Part shown: positions 53,529 through 64,000 of the stretch, piece after piece
How the letters are laid out: the number at the start of each line of letters is the position of its first letter
Position numbering within the stretch: the first letter of the stretch is position 1
Assembly (NCBI RefSeq): GCF_025148125.1
Contig: NZ_CP102267.1
Coordinates: forward strand, 4,553,501 to 4,617,500
Length of the DNA stretch: 64,000 nucleotides
Source: Blautia wexlerae DSM 19850
Lineage (GTDB): Bacteria; Bacillota; Clostridia; Lachnospirales; Lachnospiraceae
Direction of reading: 5' to 3'
Notes under the pieces: generated by a model
Seen by the model: only the letters and a program-made list of their open reading frames with translations
Database searches by the model: none
What the model was told of the DNA's origin: nothing
Position numbers and translations under genes: made by a program

Positions 53529-53571
53529 TGATATACTATAAGAACTGTCGAACCTCCAGCAGAAAGGAGGT
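53529..53571 (+). promoter_or_regulatory. Toxin promoter (extended -10) and Shine-Dalgarno-sequestering stem
   Basis: TGATATACT (53529-53537) is an extended -10 with no good -35, since the MITE occupies that position. The leader then forms ACCTCC (53552-53557) against GGAGGT (53566-53571), which hides the ribosome site of the small ORF, as in Fst-type toxin mRNAs. Confidence 0.6.
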
Positions 53572-53578
53572 GAGTTTC

Positions 53579-53668
53579 ATGGAAGAAATTCTCGTCACAT
53601 TTCTTGTCTCTGTTTTAGCAGGCGTAGTTAGCTACTACATATGCAAATGGCTGGACGGCAGACACTAG
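53579..53668 (+). CDS. Small hydrophobic type I toxin (Fst/TxpA-like)
   Basis: The 29-residue peptide has one membrane helix (ILVTFLVSVLAGVVSYYICK) followed by a charged polar tail KWLDGRH, the architecture of Fst/Ldr toxins. AAAGGAGGTGAG lies 6 bases before the ATG. A convergent RNA with complementarity to the start region lies downstream and shares the terminator. Toxicity is inferred from this arrangement; the sequence is too short for a confident family call. Confidence 0.65.
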   Translation: MEEILVTFLVSVLAGVVSYYICKWLDGRH

Positions 53669-53711
53669 ACAGCAACAGCCCAAACGGAACAGCTCACCGT
53701 AACGAGCAAGA

Positions 53712-53743
53712 AAGCCCTCAGAGCTGCAACTCTGAGGGCTTTT
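53712..53743. terminator. Shared bidirectional terminator of toxin and antitoxin RNAs
   Basis: AAGCCCTCAGAG pairs with CTCTGAGGGCTT around CTGCAA, followed by TTGTTTCTTT on the plus strand. The minus-strand tail is less T-rich. Confidence 0.75.
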
Positions 53744-53787
53744 GTTTCTTTAGTTCGCTTCATGGAATCTCGTCACATTCCTTAGCT
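53712..53787 (-). ncRNA. Predicted antitoxin RNA (RNA II-like), ~75 nt
   Basis: A strong minus-strand promoter (53794-53822) places the start near 53787. The transcript carries complements of three toxin-mRNA segments: TTAGCTACT (53628-53636 / 53782-53790), CTCGTCACATT (53591-53601 / 53769-53779) and TTCATGGAA at the start codon (53577-53585 / 53759-53767). This reproduces the direct-repeat pairing of the par/Fst system, where the RNA blocks toxin translation. Confidence 0.65.
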
Positions 53788-53793
53788 ACTGTT

Positions 53794-53822
53794 AGTATAT
53801 GCTGAAAAAAATAAAAAGTCAA
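53794..53822 (-). promoter_or_regulatory. Antitoxin RNA promoter
   Basis: TTGACT (53817-53822), exactly 17 bp, then TATACT (53794-53799) on the minus strand. It is near consensus and much stronger than the toxin promoter, as expected for an antitoxin. Confidence 0.75.
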
Positions 53823-53916
53823 CTTAAAAATAATATTAGGTAGTATAAATTTACTGTAGGAAATTTACCCTGCTTTTACATCCCATTGACTTTTCCAAAA
53901 GCTTGTGTTACTCTAA

Positions 53917-53970
53917 AGCGTGTTTGAAAATTGTAACGCACATCTTGCGTAAAGCATTTTTCAAATACGC
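53917..53970. mobile_element. 54-bp palindromic MITE with TCTAA duplication
   Basis: The left arm GCGTGTTTGAAAAT pairs with ATTTTTCAAATACGC at the right, with an inner ACGCA/TGCGT stem. TCTAA flanks both sides (53912-53916 and 53971-53975). It lies between the toxin locus and the TPP riboswitch and may overlap the riboswitch promoter (TTGACT at 53886). Confidence 0.65.
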
Positions 53971-54003
53971 TCTAACAAAAGAAAATCTGCATAATGGATA
54001 ATA

Positions 54004-54133
54004 ACAACGGGAGCCTGTGGGACAGGCTGAGAGGAAGATAGATCTTCGACCGCACCTGATATGGATAATGCCAGCGTAGGGACTGTATTTGTATATTAAA
54101 ATCTGCCAGTGTGTTATTCCGGCAGATTTTTTT
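54004..54133 (+). promoter_or_regulatory. TPP riboswitch with terminator
   Basis: The aptamer (54004-54083) has the THI-box core: GGGAGCC...GGCTGAGAGG and the pyrophosphate arm ACCTGATATGGATAATGCCA followed by GCGTAGGGA. An expression-platform terminator AAATCTGCC/GGCAGATTTTTTT follows at 54098-54133. Thiamine pyrophosphate binding would switch off thiW-thiM. Confidence 0.95.
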
Positions 54134-54214
54134 GCAGGATTTTATCTGCTTCCTGCACAACTGATAATGTCTGCTTCGGCAGACCAAATCTTAATTTCAA
54201 GGAGGTTCATTATT

Positions 54215-54802
54215 ATGAACACAGACAGATCAAAAACACTCAGAATGGTCATGCTCGCCATGATGGTTGCCATCGGCGTTGTCATCTCACCTATTCTGAG
54301 AATCGAGGGTATGTGCCCTACTGCACACCTGATAAACATCGTCTGTTCCGTACTTCTGGGACCGTGGTATTCATTGCTTTGTGCCACTCTCATCGGAATC
54401 ATCCGAATGATGTTTATGGGTATCCCGCCACTTGCACTGACAGGTGCCGTATTCGGCGCATTTTTATCAGGCGTTTTCTACCGCGCTTCTCATGGAAAGA
54501 TTATCTGCGCAGTGATCGGTGAAATCTTCGGAACCGGTATCATAGGCTCTCTGGTTTCCTATCCTGTAATGGCATTTCTTATGGGCAGAAGCGGACTGAA
54601 CGCATTTTTCTATACACCAATGTTTCTGGCAGCAACCTGCATGGGCGGCACCATTGCCTACTTCTTCCTGAAGGCCTTAAGTCACGCAGGAATGCTTGCC
54701 AAATTTCAGCAAAGCCTTGGAGCAAAAGTATATGACCGTAAATCAGACAAATCCCAGACAATTGACCAGAGCAGCACAGCCGCTGATTCATTGCATCACT
54801 AA
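54215..54802 (+). CDS. thiW: ThiW, ECF S component for thiazole precursor uptake
   Basis: The 195-residue membrane protein has five to six helices with IGVVISPILRIEGMCPTAHL, GIIRMMFMGIPPLALTGAVF and FFYTPMFLAATCMGGT, matching ThiW. It takes up hydroxyethylthiazole with a shared ECF module. Start 54215 follows CAAGGAGG. The 3' end overlaps thiM by 71 bp. Confidence 0.92.
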   Translation: MNTDRSKTLRMVMLAMMVAIGVVISPILRIEGMCPTAHLINIVCSVLLGPWYSLLCATLIGIIRMMFMGIPPLALTGAVFGAFLSGVFYRASHGKIICAVIGEIFGTGIIGSLVSYPVMAFLMGRSGLNAFFYTPMFLAATCMGGTIAYFFLKALSHAGMLAKFQQSLGAKVYDRKSDKSQTIDQSSTAADSLHH

Positions 54803-55508
54803 TCCGATTTCTATTCATGACTGTGCGAATATTATTTTGGCGGCCGGAGGCCGCCCGATCATGGCAGAACATCCGGCAGAAGTAGCTGAGATCACCAGAA
54901 ACTCTCATGCACTGGCACTGAATCTTGGAAATATCACTGATGCACGTATGAAATCCATGCCGGAATCTCTGAAAACTGCTGCCAGTCTCCATATCCCTGT
55001 TATGCTTGATCTGGTAGGAACTGCCTGCAGCAATCTGCGCTATGAATTCGCACAGAAGCTTATGAACATCCACATGCCTGAACTCCTAAAAGGAAATATG
55101 TCTGAACTTCTTGCCATGTCCGGACAGACCGCACATGCAATTGGAATTGACGCAGGTGTACAGGATGTGCTTACAGATGCCAATCGTTCCCATCTGAAAG
55201 AACTTTTCCAGGAAAAGGCTTCCCGGTGGAATACCACACTTCTTATCACAGGCAAGGAAGATATGATCGTCTCTGCCAGTAAATGTGAATTTATTACAAA
55301 TGGCACTCCTGCCATGTCACAGATTACAGGAACCGGATGTATGCTTGGAATGATCTGTGCCACCTATCTGGCAGTTACAGACCCATTTACAGCGGCCCTG
55401 TCAGCAGCCAGAGAATTTGGCACAGCAGGAGAAAGAGCAGAGAAAAACAGCTCCGGCCCCGGAAGCTTCCAGACAGAGCTGTTCGATCAGTTTTACAATC
55501 TTTTATAA
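54732..55508 (+). CDS. thiM: Hydroxyethylthiazole kinase
   Basis: The 258-residue kinase of the ribokinase-like thiazole family has PLIHCITNPISIHDCANIIL, AGGRPIMAEHP, LLKGNMSELLAM (ATP/Mg region) and ITGTGCMLGMICATY (catalytic Cys region). It makes thiazole phosphate from the compound imported by ThiW. Start 54732 (TTGGAG upstream) lies within thiW in another frame. Confidence 0.93.
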   Translation: MTVNQTNPRQLTRAAQPLIHCITNPISIHDCANIILAAGGRPIMAEHPAEVAEITRNSHALALNLGNITDARMKSMPESLKTAASLHIPVMLDLVGTACSNLRYEFAQKLMNIHMPELLKGNMSELLAMSGQTAHAIGIDAGVQDVLTDANRSHLKELFQEKASRWNTTLLITGKEDMIVSASKCEFITNGTPAMSQITGTGCMLGMICATYLAVTDPFTAALSAAREFGTAGERAEKNSSGPGSFQTELFDQFYNLL

Positions 55509-55569
55509 AAAAGTTCCCGTCAGACAATATGGCCAAATTTCTTCCATATTATCTGCGGGAACTTTTTTA
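55507..55569. terminator. Bidirectional terminator between thiM and MATE genes
   Basis: AAAAAGTTCCCG.CAGA.AATATGG pairs with CCATATTATCTGCGGGAAC and is followed by TTTTTT. It serves both convergent genes and includes the MATE stop codon. Confidence 0.8.
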
Positions 55570-56967
55570 TGCTATTTCCGCACTGCGCATCTTTCCCAGT
55601 TCTCGTCTCGCAAACACAATTGCCAGCACAAATGCCGCTGCATCTGCGATCGGTCCTGCATACATCACTCCATCAATTCCCATAAACAACGGGAAGATAA
55701 TGATCAATGGCAGAAGAAAAATCACCTGCCGTGTCAGAGACATTACAATACCCAGCTTCGCCATACCGATAGAAGTAAAGAAACCGGAAGATACCGGCTG
55801 GATACCGTTTGCAAAAGTCATAAACATAAATATTTTCAAGTAGCGTTCTGCAAACTGAAAATACAGCTCACTTCCTGTTCCGAAGATACCCACGATCTGG
55901 TGTGGAAATATCTGGAAACAGAAAAAAAATATCGTTGCAATTACTGTACAGGCAGTTACAGAATAACGGTATGCCTGTCTTACTCTGTCATATTTCTTTG
56001 CTCCGTAATTAAATCCCCAGATTGGCTGACTGCCCTGAGAAATACCAATACAGATTGCCATAAACACCATATTGACTTTGGAGATAACACCTACACAGGC
56101 AATGGGAATATCACTTCCATATACGGAATTTGCTCCATAATAACGCAGAATATTATTTAATACAATCTGCACGATCGCCATGGCAATCTGATTAATGCAG
56201 GATGCAAGTCCCAGAGAAATAATTGCTTTAAGATATGACAGCTTTGGTTTCAGCATCCCACCGGACAGATACATTTTGCGGAACTTACAGAAGTACACAA
56301 TTACCAGAACTCCGGAAGCAACCTGTCCGATCACTGTTGCCCATGCAGCACCCTTAATTCCCCATCCGAATCCAAAAATAAACAGCGGATCCAGAATAGT
56401 ATTGATGATCGCACCTATCATAATACAGACCATAGAATAAGTCGGACTTCTGTCTGCTCTGACCACATGATTCCCGCCGACAGACAAAATATAAAATGGA
56501 AGTCCAAATGCAGTAATACCTGTATAATCAACAGCATAAGGCATAACATCTGCAGTTGCCCCGAACAATGTCAGAAGTGGTTTCAGGAACATCAGTACAA
56601 TCACAGCAAGTATCAGACCACTGATTGCCAGTGACGACAACGCAGTACCTGCAATCCCGCTGGCTTTCTTCTCCTGTCCTGCCCCCATTTCCAGATTATA
56701 ATTTGATGCACCGCCAATTCCCAAAAGCAATGCCAGCGCAGTTGCGACCGTTGTAACAGGAAACGCCACATTCGTTGCCGCATTTCCCAGCATACCTACA
56801 CCCTGTCCAATAAAAATCTGGTCCACGATATTATACATCGCACTGACCAGCATACTGATGATAGCAGGAATCGCAAACTTCGCGATCAATCCACCTACCG
56901 GTGCTATACCAAGCGGATTCTGTGCCTGCGAATTTATCTCCTGCGTACTTTGATTATCTTTTTCCAA
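55567..56967 (-). CDS. MATE-family multidrug/Na+ efflux transporter
   Basis: The 466-residue membrane protein has about twelve helices in two MATE halves (FAIPAIISMLVSAMYNIVDQ, GVISKVNMVFMAICIGISQG and QPIWGFNYGAKKYDRVRQAY). It begins at TTG 56967 with GAGAGGATGG upstream. The substrate is not predictable. Confidence 0.9.
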   Translation of the reverse strand: MEKDNQSTQEINSQAQNPLGIAPVGGLIAKFAIPAIISMLVSAMYNIVDQIFIGQGVGMLGNAATNVAFPVTTVATALALLLGIGGASNYNLEMGAGQEKKASGIAGTALSSLAISGLILAVIVLMFLKPLLTLFGATADVMPYAVDYTGITAFGLPFYILSVGGNHVVRADRSPTYSMVCIMIGAIINTILDPLFIFGFGWGIKGAAWATVIGQVASGVLVIVYFCKFRKMYLSGGMLKPKLSYLKAIISLGLASCINQIAMAIVQIVLNNILRYYGANSVYGSDIPIACVGVISKVNMVFMAICIGISQGSQPIWGFNYGAKKYDRVRQAYRYSVTACTVIATIFFFCFQIFPHQIVGIFGTGSELYFQFAERYLKIFMFMTFANGIQPVSSGFFTSIGMAKLGIVMSLTRQVIFLLPLIIIFPLFMGIDGVMYAGPIADAAAFVLAIVFARRELGKMRSAEIA

Positions 56968-57067
56968 GTAAATTCCATCCTCTCTCTACATATTCGATAT
57001 AATTTCTATCACTGCTATTTTGTAATAAAACACTTTTCAGGATAATCTCTATTATTTCCCTGCCCCA

Positions 57068-57313
57068 CTATACCGTATCATTTACTTTAACATTTATTCT
57101 CTTTCCCTGCAACGTAAAAAGCATACCGACTCTTTCTGAATTTTTCAAAAGTTTACATACTTTTTGTCCTTTTTCTATCCGGTATCTCCTTGGAATCATT
57201 CCATATCGCTTCTTAAACTGCCGGAAAAAATAACTCTGGTTTTCATAACCGACACCCAGAGAAATTTCTTCAATAGACAAATCTGTCTGCCTCAACTGTC
57301 GCTTTTCATGGCT
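57068..57313 (-). pseudogene. AraC-family regulator, C-terminal remnant
   Basis: About 82 codons carry the second helix-turn-helix signature of AraC proteins (IGEEISLGVGYENQSYFFRQ-type: SLGVGYENQSYFFRQFKKRY, GMIPRRYR). The N-terminal domain and first helix-turn-helix are gone; a stop (57314-57316) abuts the fragment. It lies upstream of the MATE gene and may once have controlled it. Confidence 0.75.
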
Positions 57314-57325
57314 TTAGAATAACAA

Positions 57326-57380
57326 AAATAAGGACAGTTTTTCAGATTCTTATTAGACTGAAAAACTGTCCTTATTTTCT
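57326..57380 (-). terminator. Intrinsic terminator of the CLC gene
   Basis: AATAAGGACAGTTTTTCAG pairs exactly with CTGAAAAACTGTCCTTATT around a 12-nt loop, with TTTTTG following on the minus strand. Confidence 0.8.
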
Positions 57381-57403
57381 ATTTATATCTCTACACCGAA
57401 CAA

Positions 57404-57418
57404 CTGCTCTGCAGTTTC
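57404..57418. repeat. Short palindromic repeat AACTGCTCTGCAGTTT
   Basis: Third member of the AACTGC..GCAGTTT family, here inside CCGAAC/GTTTCGG just past the CLC stop. Confidence 0.4.
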
Positions 57419-57420
57419 GG

Positions 57421-58755
57421 TTAAAACCGCGTAGGTTTATTCACATACTTTGCCTTATACTTAGAATACACAATCGTCTGGTCCTTATACAGTCCATAGT
57501 ATCCTGAAGCCGCATAACTGATAGAAACAGCAATCAGATAAAAAGGAACTCCCTTAAATCCAAACATTTCAAATGCGATCAGAATTGATGTGATCGGGCA
57601 GTTTGTCACTCCACAGAATACCGCCGTCATTCCACATGTAGCACAGATAGATGGCGAAAATCCCAGCCAGTTTCCCATCACACATCCTAATGTAGCTCCT
57701 ATACAGAACGAAGGAACAATTTCCCCGCCTCGGAATCCTGCACGCATTGTCAATGCAGTCAGTACCAGTTTCCAGAAGAAGTCCAGAGGTCTTGCCTGTC
57801 CTTCCTCCACTGCCTTCTCAATCAGCTCTGCACCTGCGCCCATATAATCTGAAGTTCCCAGAAGTAATGTAATTCCAATCACCAGACAGGATCCCACAAC
57901 TACACGCACATATGGATTCTTAAACCACCTTCCATATGCTCCGGCAACTCCATTCAGCACCATACAGAATACAATACTAATCACTGCACATCCAACAGCG
58001 ATAGCACCCATTTTCAAACCCGTTTCAATAGTCAGCTTCGGAATATCCACTACATGAAAAGTCTCCGGTGTAACTCCCATTCCTGCCGCAAATCCGGATG
58101 CAACCAGGGAAGCAATCATACAAGGCATCAAAGCTGTATAATACATCACTCCTACACTGACTACCTCCAGTGCAAAAACAGCCGCAGCCATCGGTGTTCC
58201 AAACAATGCAGAGAATGCTGCACTCATACCACACATAACAATTACATGTCGGTCTTCCTCATCCAGATGAATCCAACGTCCAAGCTGATTGGCAATACTT
58301 CCACCAAGCTGTATTGCCGCACCTTCACGTCCTGCAGAGCCACCTGCCAGATGCGTAAGTGCTGTAGAAATGAAAATCAGAGGTGCAGATAAAATCGGCA
58401 CATCGTCCTGTGATCTCACAGTAGAAAGCACCTGATTCGTACCTCCATCATCCTTACCAAATTTCTCATACAGGTATACAATAATTAATCCCATCACCGG
58501 AAGCAGATAGAACATCCATTCATTTTCTTTCCTGCAATTTGTCACACTCTTCAGCACAAAAGAAAACAGTGTACTCGCCGCTCCTGTAATACATCCTACA
58601 AGTACCGCGATCATCAGCCATTTTACAAGATTTCCCACATCACGCTGAATCTCACTACTATAATATTGAAGCTTTTTTTTCAGTAAGCTTTTCGCTTCCG
58701 TACTTTGTTCTTCCGTGTCATTCTCCTGATCTGCACGCTTTTCCTCTTTCTCCAT
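57421..58755 (-). CDS. CLC-family chloride channel/antiporter
   Basis: The 444-residue membrane protein has the CLC filter motifs GSAGREGAAIQLGGSIANQL (gating Glu), GTPMAAAVFALEV and FRGGEIVPSFCIGATLG. AGAGGGGG precedes ATG. Likely Cl-/H+ exchange or fluoride-type transport; the exact ion is not determined. Confidence 0.9.
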   Translation of the reverse strand: MEKEEKRADQENDTEEQSTEAKSLLKKKLQYYSSEIQRDVGNLVKWLMIAVLVGCITGAASTLFSFVLKSVTNCRKENEWMFYLLPVMGLIIVYLYEKFGKDDGGTNQVLSTVRSQDDVPILSAPLIFISTALTHLAGGSAGREGAAIQLGGSIANQLGRWIHLDEEDRHVIVMCGMSAAFSALFGTPMAAAVFALEVVSVGVMYYTALMPCMIASLVASGFAAGMGVTPETFHVVDIPKLTIETGLKMGAIAVGCAVISIVFCMVLNGVAGAYGRWFKNPYVRVVVGSCLVIGITLLLGTSDYMGAGAELIEKAVEEGQARPLDFFWKLVLTALTMRAGFRGGEIVPSFCIGATLGCVMGNWLGFSPSICATCGMTAVFCGVTNCPITSILIAFEMFGFKGVPFYLIAVSISYAASGYYGLYKDQTIVYSKYKAKYVNKPTRF

Positions 58756-58930
58756 TTCCCCCTCTTACCTTTCCTTATTATTTTACATACAAATTTGCTA
58801 TTTCTATTTTAGCATACATTTTCCATATCTGCCAGAAAGATAAGACAGAGAAAATAAAGGTTATTGGAATTATATTACTGCTCACTCAGGCGTAGATTCA
58901 CAATTGTATCCGATAACTTACTTAATTCGT

Positions 58931-60931
58931 TTAAAATGCAGTACATATATTAACGTTTTTCCCAACGTCTTCCTTCTCTGCAAAAGGTCCGGGAATTACC
59001 TTGGCACCTCTGTGTCCTCCAAAGTAATCGGTATCAAATGTTATCGGTGTTCCATCCGGATTTTCGAAGAATTCTTCCGGCTCAAAAGCTTTTCCCAAAA
59101 CTTCTGTATTGATCATACGTCCGGAGAAATCTTCAAGAATCTCATATATATTTGTATCCAGGAAATATTTTCCGTCTTTCTCTGTTAATTCTACCTTCAC
59201 ATTCTCAGAAGAAACGAACCCATTTTTCTCATGTTTCCATGCCTTTGCACCATTAAGATAAACATTTCCTTCACTCCATACCGGTAAATGATCAAAATGA
59301 ACTGATTCCAGTTTCTTCATATCTGCAGGTTTTGTAAAATCAAACTGTGAAATCCATTCATCATACGTTGGATACTCATCAAACATCCAGGTTCCGACTT
59401 TTCTGTTTTCAGAATCAAATCCATCATCAGAATCATGCATTGTAATAAAATCTTCTGAAGGCCATTTCTGGACGAAAATATTATTATAGAAACGATCATC
59501 TCCATGAAGTATAGTCATAAATCCCATAACCTCTGTACGATGAGGCATATGATATGGTGTATAACGCCAACTGGTTCCTTCGCCTACACAAGTTAAAGCA
59601 CCGCAGATCAGATTATGTACCATAGCAACACCCTGAGTAGCAAAACGCAGGCTGGCATCTGATAAAAGGATATTGTTATCAATAAGAGTAGGACCATGAC
59701 CTACTTCAACAAAAATATCCTGGCACATCATACCACCTTTCAACTGTTTAGCAAATGCCGGACGCTGATTGTCATGGAGCAGGTTCTGAGAAAGTCGTGT
59801 ACCCTGAGCTTCCCAATCACACCAGATTCCCATAGTACAATGATGAATATGATTTCTTCTCATAATAACATCAATTGCAGCATGCATTTTAATTCCGGCA
59901 ATTTCTGCTCCGCCCAATTCCATCATATTGTTGATATGGTGAATATGATTATCCTCAATAATACTGAATACACCACCCATACGCCCGATAATACCACCCT
60001 GCTCACAGTGGTGGATATTGTTTCGGCGGATAATATGACTTCCTACTTTTTCCTTAAGCCAGCCATGATACTGTCCACGGCATACCGCGTCTCTTTCCAT
60101 TTGAGTTGGACTCTTAACATATTTATTAGTAAAATAATGATCATTTTCCGGATCATAATATTTTCCAAGAGAAATTCCTGCACATTTGCTGTTAGAAATT
60201 TCGCAGTCCTCAATGATCCATCCTTTACTCCAGTGAGGCCCGATCATGCCATCCTGATAAGCTGCAGGCGGTGCCCAGGTAGTTGCTGCTTTTGTAACTA
60301 CGAAACCACTGACTGTGATATATCCAACACCTGTTTTTGATGGCATAAAGCATTCACGACGTACATTAATTTCTACATTTTCCTCATTTGGATCTGCTCC
60401 ATGAAAATTCGCATAAATTACTGTCTCATCTTTTTCCTGATCCTGTTCTGTGTACCATTTATAAGTAGATTCCTCCGGAACCCAACTACACTCATAAACC
60501 TCGGCTTTAATACATTCCTCTACACTTCCAGCCTCATAAAGTGCTCGGTTATTAAGATATACACATCCTGTATGTTTGTCAGCTTTAGCAAAATACCAGT
60601 CTCCATATACCATAGTTGTATATGGATTATAGTTGCCAAAAAGACTGTTCGCAACACGGCATACCCATACGTTTTCCTTATAAGGAACCCATGACTGAAT
60701 TCGTTCTGCTCCGGTAATAACTGCCCCAAGAGGCTCTACACTCCTGTAAGTAATTCTGGCATCCTCTCTACCCGCATGAACAGGATCTACATACTCCCGA
60801 TAAACTCCAGGAGCTACCCAAACTTCATCCCCCGGCTGTGCAATTTTTGCTGCATCATTAATATGACGAAACGGCATCTGTTCTGTACCATTACCATCAT
60901 GACCAGCATTTACATTTACATAAATCTTCAT
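58931..60931 (-). CDS. Parallel beta-helix glycosidase, GH120 beta-xylosidase-like
   Basis: The 666-residue protein starts MKIYVNVNAGHDGNGTEQMP and keeps the N-terminal pattern AAKIAQPGDEVWVAPGVYRE and RITYRSVEPLGAVITGAERI of GH120 XylC. A right-handed beta-helix follows (GIWCDWEAQGTRLSQNLLHD, DIFVEVGHGPTLIDNNILLS). Candidate acids are Asp in CDWEAQGT and Glu in FVEVGHGP, by analogy with the XylC pair. It has no signal peptide, so it acts in the cytosol on imported xylo-oligosides. GGGAGGG precedes ATG 60931. Confidence 0.75.
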   Translation of the reverse strand: MKIYVNVNAGHDGNGTEQMPFRHINDAAKIAQPGDEVWVAPGVYREYVDPVHAGREDARITYRSVEPLGAVITGAERIQSWVPYKENVWVCRVANSLFGNYNPYTTMVYGDWYFAKADKHTGCVYLNNRALYEAGSVEECIKAEVYECSWVPEESTYKWYTEQDQEKDETVIYANFHGADPNEENVEINVRRECFMPSKTGVGYITVSGFVVTKAATTWAPPAAYQDGMIGPHWSKGWIIEDCEISNSKCAGISLGKYYDPENDHYFTNKYVKSPTQMERDAVCRGQYHGWLKEKVGSHIIRRNNIHHCEQGGIIGRMGGVFSIIEDNHIHHINNMMELGGAEIAGIKMHAAIDVIMRRNHIHHCTMGIWCDWEAQGTRLSQNLLHDNQRPAFAKQLKGGMMCQDIFVEVGHGPTLIDNNILLSDASLRFATQGVAMVHNLICGALTCVGEGTSWRYTPYHMPHRTEVMGFMTILHGDDRFYNNIFVQKWPSEDFITMHDSDDGFDSENRKVGTWMFDEYPTYDEWISQFDFTKPADMKKLESVHFDHLPVWSEGNVYLNGAKAWKHEKNGFVSSENVKVELTEKDGKYFLDTNIYEILEDFSGRMINTEVLGKAFEPEEFFENPDGTPITFDTDYFGGHRGAKVIPGPFAEKEDVGKNVNICTAF

Positions 60932-60965
60932 GAAAAACCCTCCCATATATGTTTCTATTATAGCA

Positions 60966-61055
60966 GTCCTCGTAAATAATGCATTTAAGACAGTTCAGCA
61001 TGATTTCACACTCTGATGGGCTAGATTAAGATGTATTATTTTAGAGGATTAATAG
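60966..61055. mobile_element. Small inverted-repeat element (MITE-like)
   Basis: GTCCTCGTAAATAATGCATT at the left and AGATGTATTATTTTAGAGGAT at the right are imperfect inverted copies. One end recurs at 35350-35376. It lies between the glycosidase promoter and the rRNA terminator. Confidence 0.45.
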
Positions 61056-61189
61056 ATTCTATAAATCTTGCTTATAATTTTAAAACCCATTTTCCTGCAA
61101 GACAATATATTTTTAATCCCACTTTCTATAATTTTCTATGTAAATGGTCAGAAGTTTCAGACATTCCTTTCTATAGATTTTTGCACACA

Positions 61190-61220
61190 AAAAAACCAGC
61201 TAGATGATAGCTGGTTTTTA
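61190..61220 (-). terminator. rRNA operon terminator
   Basis: AAAACCAGCTA pairs with TAGCTGGTTTT around GATGA; seven T follow on the minus strand. It lies about 65 bp past the 23S 3' end, and no 5S gene lies between. Confidence 0.8.
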
Positions 61221-61283
61221 CTGTACCTTCAAAACTACATACATGTTGACATTTCCTTGAGATTCATTCTTCCTGCGATTCTT

Positions 61284-64000
<2,717 letters not shown>

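Overview
The window looks like chromosome from a gut Lachnospiraceae (Blautia/Mediterraneibacter-like). Reasons: low-to-mid G+C with AT-rich promoters, strong GGAGG ribosome sites, a Gram-positive 23S rRNA, many sugar ABC transporters with YesM/YesN and AraC regulators, several LacI repressors, and a Tn916-type conjugation gene remnant. Identity is inferred from protein character only; no search was run.

Layout. (1) 1-14.2 kb is a decayed integrative element and defence island: C-terminal scraps of a tyrosine integrase and of TcpC, the first ~60 codons of BREX pglZ, a complete SIR2-family NADase-like gene, a DUF4143 ATPase, a DUF1016/PDDEXK protein and TnpV. It encloses a YesM/YesN two-component pair, an MBL hydrolase and a sugar ABC importer (5-12.3 kb). 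(2) 14.5-35.4 kb is a dense carbohydrate-acid locus. One minus-strand unit is nagB-nagA-class II aldolase-TSUP exporter-TPI-like isomerase-larA, with larC just upstream. A second is a LacI regulator-class II aldolase-SIS isomerase. A third is a PFK-like kinase followed by an SsuCBA-like importer. Two half-size ChrA proteins and two paralogous LacI regulators complete it. Several operators with core AAACGTTT lie in the promoters. Taken together this looks like import of an amino sugar or related acid bearing an oxyanion group, deacetylation/deamination, phosphorylation, aldol cleavage, triose isomerisation and export of a sulfur-containing remnant. The substrate is not shown by the sequence. 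(3) 35.6-46.5 kb carries a GGDEF/histidine-kinase/receiver fusion, a second sugar ABC importer, an AraC regulator and a TlpA/CXXC/Fe-S redox operon. (4) 46.8-53.5 kb holds a TnpB element with a likely omegaRNA end, an OmpR/HK pair, threonine aldolase, a DUF1284 protein and an EamA transporter. (5) 53.4-55.5 kb holds a 143-bp MITE with 8-bp target duplication, a complete Fst/par-like type I toxin-antitoxin module, a second small palindromic MITE, then a TPP riboswitch driving thiW-thiM. (6) 55.5-61 kb has MATE and CLC transporters, a broken AraC gene and a GH120-like beta-helix glycosidase. (7) 61.3-64 kb is most of a 23S rRNA gene on the minus strand, running off the window.

The items most worth following are the amino-sugar/oxyanion catabolic regulon with its fixed-distance upstream operators and altered active sites, and the small type I toxin-antitoxin locus whose promoter abuts a MITE.
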